Shown one piece after another: positions 51,210 through 55,294 of a stretch of DNA of 55,294 bases. Where the stretch lies: the NCBI RefSeq assembly GCF_017551775.1, contig NZ_JAFZKX010000093.1, forward strand, positions 1 to 55,294, given 5' to 3'. Source of the DNA: Fibrobacter sp. GTDB taxonomy: Bacteria; Fibrobacterota; Fibrobacteria; Fibrobacterales; Fibrobacteraceae. The notes under the pieces are model-generated. The model was not told the origin of the DNA. It did no database searches and saw only the letters and a list, made by a program, of their open reading frames with translations. The translations under genes and the position numbers were made by a program. Numbering within the stretch: the first letter of the stretch is position 1; each line of letters begins with the position of its first letter.

Positions 51210-51548
51210 TTACAGCAGGCCCTTCTTCGCGCTCTTCATCAGGTTCTTCACCTGCTTGCTCGTGAGCTGCGGGACTTCGGCGTCCTTCTGGGCGCGGGAC
51301 TTGGGGGCGCAATCCTCGCAGTAGTGCTTGATGACGGTGCCGAAACTGGCCGCGCCGTCGGTCCTGTCGGTCTGGCGGCTACGGAAGGCGCGCACGTACG
51401 TCTCCCTGTGGCACTTGTCGCAGATGCCGATCTTGGGTTCCGCCGGCTGTCTGGAGCCGCGGTCCTTCTTGCCCTGCTCGTGGGTCATGTTCCAGGCCCT
51501 GCTCTGGGCCGCAATCTTCTGCGCAAAATGATCGTCTAAGAGGCTCAT
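51210..51548 (-). CDS. Small zinc-ribbon protein, unknown
   Basis: 112 residues, soluble and basic. A four-Cys ribbon is visible: GICDKCHRETY and KHYCEDCAPKS, likely binding one zinc. The N-terminal helix (LLDDHFAQKIAAQSRAWNM) and Lys-rich C-terminus may contact nucleic acid. AAGGAGATAGT precedes the ATG at 51548. It follows the SGNH-like gene by 13 nt and ends the operon at a hairpin terminator. No named family assigned. Confidence 0.7.
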   Translation of the reverse strand: MSLLDDHFAQKIAAQSRAWNMTHEQGKKDRGSRQPAEPKIGICDKCHRETYVRAFRSRQTDRTDGAASFGTVIKHYCEDCAPKSRAQKDAEVPQLTSKQVKNLMKSAKKGLL

Positions 51549-51561
51549 ACTATCTCCTTTT

Positions 51562-52149
51562 TCATTCTTCCATCTCTTTCAATATACAATCTTCGAGGAA
51601 CATCGACTGCAGGGTGATGCACAAAGAGGTGGGTTTGGCGTCTTCCGAATAAAGGCTGCGGGCGAACTTGCCTCTTTCCAGCTGCTTTTCCTTGAATATT
51701 TCCGCATGGGCGGCAAAATCGAACACTTTCACGCGCTCCGGGTACTCGAGGGGGTACCCGCGGAGGGCCTCGTTTATAATATCTATCTGGTCGCGCGCCT
51801 CGGGCAGGTAGTCCACGGGTATGGTCACCACCATTATCCCGGACTGGGTCTTGTTCACCAGCTCGCGCACCAGGCCCGCGTAGTTGGCCGCGGTCTTCGC
51901 GCCGTCGCCGGTTTCCTTCCTCAGGTCGCGGAGGCCGAGCCCCAGCACTATGCGCCCGGCCTTCTTGCCGATGATGTCGGACGCTGCCCGCTGGACGAGC
52001 TGCGGTATGGAAAGGGGCGTTGGGGCGTTGATGGAAAACTGCATGGGCCTGGACGGCGCCCTGCACAGGAGCATCTCGGCGCAGCGCGAGGCGACCTCGC
52101 CCTGTTCACCGAAAAGTTCGTCACCTATTATAAGTATCCTGTTTTCCAC
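51562..52149 (-). CDS. SGNH-hydrolase-like cytoplasmic protein, possibly inactive
   Basis: 195 residues without signal peptide. ILIIGDELFGEQGE resembles SGNH block I but has Glu where the nucleophile Ser is expected (GDS). VLGLGLRDLRKE could correspond to the GxND block. No terminal DxxH motif is present. So the fold is plausible but hydrolytic activity is doubtful. It lies between the TusA-domain gene (12 nt) and the zinc-ribbon gene (13 nt), all minus strand. Function unknown. Confidence 0.55.
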   Translation of the reverse strand: MENRILIIGDELFGEQGEVASRCAEMLLCRAPSRPMQFSINAPTPLSIPQLVQRAASDIIGKKAGRIVLGLGLRDLRKETGDGAKTAANYAGLVRELVNKTQSGIMVVTIPVDYLPEARDQIDIINEALRGYPLEYPERVKVFDFAAHAEIFKEKQLERGKFARSLYSEDAKPTSLCITLQSMFLEDCILKEMEE

Positions 52150-52161
52150 GTCTATAATCTA

Positions 52162-52695
52162 CTACTTATCGGCGGGTTTGACCACAAAAACGGCCCAAAA
52201 TCCCTGTTTTTTCTCGCGGGAGAGGATTTTGCAGCCGTCCGCGACCAGCGCTCCCGGGACATTTTCGACCGGGGAACCGTCGTCGAGCCATATCTGGAGG
52301 ACGCGCCCGCGGGGGTAGCCGGCCATCACGAGCCTGGAGCGCACGGCGTTACCGGGGCACACGACGCCCCGCAGGTCCAGCACGTCGGGGAAATCCGCAG
52401 ACAGACCCTCCGGCAGTGGTCCGACCTTCGCCTGCTCGCAGAAGCGCTCTATCTCGCCGCAATGTTCGCCCGGGCTCTCGAGCCACTCCCCGACCGGATA
52501 GTCAGGAAGGCGCGCGGCGACCACCCTCGAAAGTGCCTCCTCGGGCGAGAGGACCGTCCCGAGGGTCCTGCGGAACCACTCGGCGCTCGCGAACGAGACG
52601 AGCCTCCGAAGGGCGTCTTCAAACCCAGGTTCGCCCCGATTGGCGTCCATCCACCGTGAAAGAGTAGTCCCGCCGTCCGTTTTCCGTTCATCCAT
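52162..52695 (-). CDS. TusA-domain sulfurtransferase-like protein with N-terminal extension
   Basis: 177 residues. The C-terminal 75 residues have the TusA/SirA pattern: VLDLRGVVCPGNAVRSRLVMAG, with the sulfur-carrier Cys in a CPG rather than the usual CPxP context, then YPRGRVLQIWLDDGSPVENVPGAL. The first 100 residues (RWMDANRGEPGFEDALRRLVSFASAEWFRRTLG) are helical and unassigned. ATG at 52695 follows GGGTGA by 6 nt; a GTG nine bases earlier is the alternative. First gene of a three-gene minus-strand unit. A sulfur-transfer role is inferred from the domain only. Confidence 0.72.
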   Translation of the reverse strand: MDERKTDGGTTLSRWMDANRGEPGFEDALRRLVSFASAEWFRRTLGTVLSPEEALSRVVAARLPDYPVGEWLESPGEHCGEIERFCEQAKVGPLPEGLSADFPDVLDLRGVVCPGNAVRSRLVMAGYPRGRVLQIWLDDGSPVENVPGALVADGCKILSREKKQGFWAVFVVKPADK

Positions 52696-52881
52696 TTTTT
52701 TCACCCGAATTTACAATTTTGTGACGCTTCATCGGAAAAGGCACAAAATTGGACATTTTTGTAAAATTTGCTTTTTTACTGACATTTTTCACATAAAAAA
52801 TAGCAACGAAATATGGCAAAGTAGCCCAATGGTTTCTATATTTGGCGCCAAGCATTCAAATATGCAAAGGTTTCGAAAACG

Positions 52882-54441
52882 ATGAGTACTTTCCTTCTCT
52901 ACGCAATGTTCGTAGTCTATGTCATCGCCGGCGTAGGATTGGTGATTTACGGGTTCAGTTGCTACTATAGCATATACCTGTTCCTGAAGAACAGCCGCCA
53001 CACCAGACTTACCGACCGCAAGAATATCCTCCAGTTCTACCGCGAGCATTCCATCAACGAGCTCCCGCAGGTCACGACCCAGCTTCCCATCTTCAACGAA
53101 GCGAACTGCGTCGAACGTCTCCTCGAGGCCGTGTGCGCCATCGACTACCCCAAGGACAAGCACGAGATCCAGGTCCTGGACGACTCCACCGACGAATGCT
53201 ACGAGGTGGCCAAGAAGAAGGTCGAGGAACTCGCCGCCAAGGGTTACGACATCAAGCTTATCCACCGCACGAACCGTTCCGAATACAAGGCCGGCGCCCT
53301 CAAGGAAGCCATGGCCGTCGCGAAGGGCGACTTCCTCGCCATCTTCGACGCGGACTTCGTGCCCGAGAAGGACTTCCTCCTCAAGACCATCCCCTACCTG
53401 GTGATGGACGACCAGATCGGCCTCGTTCAGGGCCGCTGGGGCCACCTGAACCGCACGGAATCCGGTCTTACGCTCGCCCAGTCCATCGGTATCGACGGCC
53501 ACTTCGTGGTGGAACAGTCCGCCCGTAGCTGGGGCAAGCTGTTCATGAACTTCAACGGTACCGCAGGCGTGTGGCGCAAGCAGGCCATCTACGGCGGTGG
53601 CGGCTGGGAAGGCGACACGCTGACCGAAGACATGGACCTTTCTTACCGTTCTCAGCTCGCTGGTTGGAAGATGAAGTTCGTGTTCGACGTGATCGTTCCG
53701 GCCGAACTCCCCAACGACATCAACGCGTTCAAGGCTCAACAGTTCCGCTGGGCCAAGGGCTCCATCCAGACGGCCATCAAGATCCTGCCGCGCGTGCTCA
53801 AGGCCAAGGTTCCTCTCCGCGTGAAGATTGGCGCCATCCTCCACACGACGCACTACTCCATCCACCCCTGCATGTTGTTCACCGCGCTCTGCGCATGGCC
53901 GCTGCTCGCGTTCTTCGACCCGGTCGCGCACATCCCGAACTGGGGCTACACCGTCGGTTTCAGCTTTATCTTCCTCGCCGCTATCGCTCCTTCCGTTCTT
54001 TACTTCGTCGCACAGCGCTGCTCCGGCTACACCGGCTGGAAGATCCGCCTCCTGAGCCTCCCCATCCTCATGGCGCTCGGCGTGGGCATCGCGGTCAGCA
54101 ACTCCCGCGCAGTGTTCTCCGCAGTGATCGGTTCCAAGGGCAGCTTCGTCCGCACCCCGAAGAGCGGCGGATCCAAGAAGAAGGCCAAGAGCCACTACGC
54201 CCAGAAGTTCCCGTGGCAGGCAGTCATCGAACTGGGTGTCGGAGTCTACTGCATCTTCGGTCTTCTCGAATACATCGGCGCACAGAAGTTCATCATCGGA
54301 CCGTTCCTCGCCCTCTACGCGGTCGGTTTCCTCTCCGTGGGCGTGCTCTCCTTTATGCACTACATCAGCAACCTGATCGAGATGCACAAGGTCCGCAAGG
54401 AAGCCCGCAAGGCCAAGAAAGAAGCCCTGCAGGCGGCATAA
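52882..54441 (+). CDS. Cellulose-synthase-like family 2 glycosyltransferase (processive polysaccharide synthase)
   Basis: 519 residues. One or two N-terminal membrane helices, a cytoplasmic GT2 domain, and four or so C-terminal helices. The processive D,D,D,QxxRW signature is complete: VLDDSTDE (Asp100/101), FDADFVPE (Asp156/158), TEDMD (248-252) and QQFRW (286-290). Such enzymes make and export beta-linked chains such as cellulose, glucomannan or related exopolysaccharides from nucleotide sugars. The Lys-rich cytoplasmic loop (GGSKKKAKSHYAQ) is unusual. No BcsB- or PilZ-type partner is in the window. Weak ribosome binding site; preceded by an AT-rich region and followed by a perfect terminator. 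Confidence 0.87.
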   Translation: MSTFLLYAMFVVYVIAGVGLVIYGFSCYYSIYLFLKNSRHTRLTDRKNILQFYREHSINELPQVTTQLPIFNEANCVERLLEAVCAIDYPKDKHEIQVLDDSTDECYEVAKKKVEELAAKGYDIKLIHRTNRSEYKAGALKEAMAVAKGDFLAIFDADFVPEKDFLLKTIPYLVMDDQIGLVQGRWGHLNRTESGLTLAQSIGIDGHFVVEQSARSWGKLFMNFNGTAGVWRKQAIYGGGGWEGDTLTEDMDLSYRSQLAGWKMKFVFDVIVPAELPNDINAFKAQQFRWAKGSIQTAIKILPRVLKAKVPLRVKIGAILHTTHYSIHPCMLFTALCAWPLLAFFDPVAHIPNWGYTVGFSFIFLAAIAPSVLYFVAQRCSGYTGWKIRLLSLPILMALGVGIAVSNSRAVFSAVIGSKGSFVRTPKSGGSKKKAKSHYAQKFPWQAVIELGVGVYCIFGLLEYIGAQKFIIGPFLALYAVGFLSVGVLSFMHYISNLIEMHKVRKEARKAKKEALQAA

Positions 54442-54443
54442 AC

Positions 54444-54653
54444 CTACAGACGATTAGCATTTGGGCATCCGCGGATTTCGCGGATGCTTTTTTGCATTTG
54501 GAGCACGCGGTCGGAGGAGGCGGCGGCGTAGGCGTCCCGGCTGGCGAGGTACCCGCGGTAGAACGAGCCGTACAGCCCGAGGGCGACGGACACGAGTATG
54601 CCGGCGGCGGCGAGCGCCACCATGAGTTCCATCAGCGTGAATCCCTTGCGCAT
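54444..54653 (-). CDS. Very short pseudopilin-like protein
   Basis: 69 residues. Class III prepilin signal MRKG|FTLMELMVALAAAG, with Glu at +5 of the mature protein, then the usual hydrophobic helix (ILVSVALGLYGSFYRGYLASR). The globular part is only about 40 residues, much shorter than typical type II secretion or type IV pilus minor pilins. GAGGAGG lies 8 nt upstream. The start overlaps the preceding pseudopilin gene by 22 nt. The stop codon lies just before the shared terminator, so truncation by sequence loss is possible. Confidence 0.78.
   Translation of the reverse strand: MRKGFTLMELMVALAAAGILVSVALGLYGSFYRGYLASRDAYAAASSDRVLQMQKSIREIRGCPNANRL
54465..54493 (+). terminator. GT2 terminator overlapping the pseudopilin 3' end
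   Basis: Perfect 9-bp stem GCATCCGCG (54465-54473) with CGCGGATGC (54479-54487), followed by six T. It lies inside the coding 3' part of the convergent pseudopilin gene. Confidence 0.85.
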
Positions 54654-55132
54654 CGCACAAGCCTCCTCAACGTGAAGTTGCCGGAACCGACCTCGACCCA
54701 CTGGAGCGGGTAAGGCCCGAATACCGGGGTGTATACAGCGCGGATTTTAAAAGGGGAAACAACGGGGTGAGGCCTTGGGGCCGGGAGGGCTTCGACCCGC
54801 GTCAGGACGGTATCGGCGCAGGGCGGGCGCGAGACCGCGAGGGAATCGAGGTAAGCGACAGCGGTGAGAGCGGAGTCGGCACGGGCGATTTCGGCAGAGG
54901 AGATGCGCCTGAAGGCGGCGGCGTAGTGCCCGAGCGCCACAGTCCCCGAGGCGAGGACGGCGAGCGCGACGAGGACCTCCAGGAGGGTGAAACCTTTTGG
55001 TTTATCGCATGCCGTTCGTTTATTGTGGGGCGCGGGATGTTTATCACTGGGCCAAGATGCGCCGCGGGGAGCGGGATGTTTATCACTGGGCTTAAATGCC
55101 GCGCAGGGAGCTAGATGTTTATTTCTGGTCAT
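54632..55132 (-). CDS. Pseudopilin (GspI/PilV-like) with long repetitive leader
   Basis: 166 residues. The prepilin cleavage motif KPKG|FTLLEVLVALAVLASG occurs after an unusual 47-residue leader. That leader is MTRN plus three 13-residue repeats, two of them starting KHPAP. The mature part keeps Glu+5 and a Cys pair (PPCADTV, RLVRCAR). The start codon overlaps the upstream stop (TAATG), which supports the long leader by coupling. A downstream start codon nearer to the cleavage site is not present. Probably a minor pilin of a type II secretion or type IV pilus-like machine; the rest of that operon is outside the window. Confidence 0.8.
   Translation of the reverse strand: MTRNKHLAPCAAFKPSDKHPAPRGASWPSDKHPAPHNKRTACDKPKGFTLLEVLVALAVLASGTVALGHYAAAFRRISSAEIARADSALTAVAYLDSLAVSRPPCADTVLTRVEALPAPRPHPVVSPFKIRAVYTPVFGPYPLQWVEVGSGNFTLRRLVRCARDSR
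55004..55120. repeat. 39-bp tandem repeat, three units
   Basis: GGGATGTTTATCACTGGGC occurs at 55034 and again at 55073, exactly 39 bp apart; a decayed third copy aligns at 55112. The array encodes the 13-residue repeats of the pseudopilin leader in frame. Confidence 0.75.
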
Positions 55133-55294
55133 TACTGAGCGGCCCTCCGGAAGACGACGCTCTGCCCGGCGAAAAACGCGGGAAGGAGCGCCTGGGACGA
55201 GTCGCGCACGGTTCCGGGGAACGCGGCACCGCCGAGGCTGTCGGGAGTATCCAGCACCACGTTCCCGCCCGGCGCCGCGAGCACGCCCGCGAAC
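55132..55294 (-). CDS. 3' end of an upstream pseudopilin-operon gene, partial
   Basis: The minus strand is open from the window edge for 53 residues (FAGVLAAPGGNVVLDTPD ... SVVFRRAAQ) and ends with TAA overlapping the next ATG. Codon composition is host-like. It is too short to assign to a family; position suggests another component of the same pilin-like operon. Confidence 0.6.
   Translation of the reverse strand, partial: FAGVLAAPGGNVVLDTPDSLGGAAFPGTVRDSSQALLPAFFAGQSVVFRRAAQ

Overview
The window reads as a chromosomal segment of a Fibrobacter species, a fibre-degrading gut bacterium. The evidence is a long lipoprotein resembling the Fibrobacter paralogous family TIGR02171, two serine-linker carbohydrate esterases of family CE6, many lipoproteins with Ser-rich linkers behind the lipobox, a Wzi-like outer-membrane protein and a Cthe_2159-type beta-helix protein. 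Species assignment is inference. Most of the window is GC-rich; about 36.5-50.9 kb is visibly AT-richer.

Layout. 0-5.1 kb: truncated membrane pyrophosphatase (minus), then a membrane protein, a histidine-phosphatase-like lipoprotein and trmO (plus). 5.2-8.4 kb: tandem paralogous CE6 esterases (minus) and a small lipoprotein. 8.4-14.2 kb: a minus-strand run nadE, MoxR ATPase, DUF58 protein, transglutaminase membrane protein. 14.3-17.9 kb: lipoprotein, NAD-dependent epimerase and a divergent DnaA, followed by an AT-rich intergenic region. 18.2-25.1 kb: minus-strand operon of an AlgX/AlgJ-like lipoprotein, a SirB1-like protein, the TIGR02171-like lipoprotein and a polytopic membrane protein, probably acting in the envelope on glycans. 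25.2-28.7 kb: small helical protein, TrhP tRNA hydroxylation protein and Wzi-like porin. 28.9-36.5 kb: secreted beta-helix proteins, a lipoprotein and rpsD.

36.5-50.9 kb is an accessory defence island, almost entirely on the minus strand. Its core is a tightly packed operon: SNF2-type helicase, DUF4391 protein, type III DNA methyltransferase (Mod) and type III restriction endonuclease (Res). Downstream lie two small unknown proteins, an XRE-ImmA/IrrE regulator-protease with a PIN-domain protein (toxin-antitoxin-like), a DUF4417-like protein with an unknown partner, and an orphan HI1420-type antitoxin with its own palindromic operator.

The least explained parts of the island are non-coding. 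Two related elements of about 90 nt, each predicted to fold as imperfect hairpins with the same apical sequence, sit directly upstream of two separate accessory gene groups. A 119-nt interrupted palindrome studded with CGACC motifs lies upstream of the helicase-Mod-Res operon. These look like shared regulatory RNAs, operators or cassette-type recombination sites, and are the best candidates for something undescribed.

51.2-55.3 kb returns to host-like sequence: a zinc-ribbon protein, an SGNH-like protein, a TusA-domain protein, a cellulose-synthase-like GT2 glycosyltransferase, and the end of a pseudopilin operon. One pseudopilin there has a 47-residue leader built of three 13-residue repeats.
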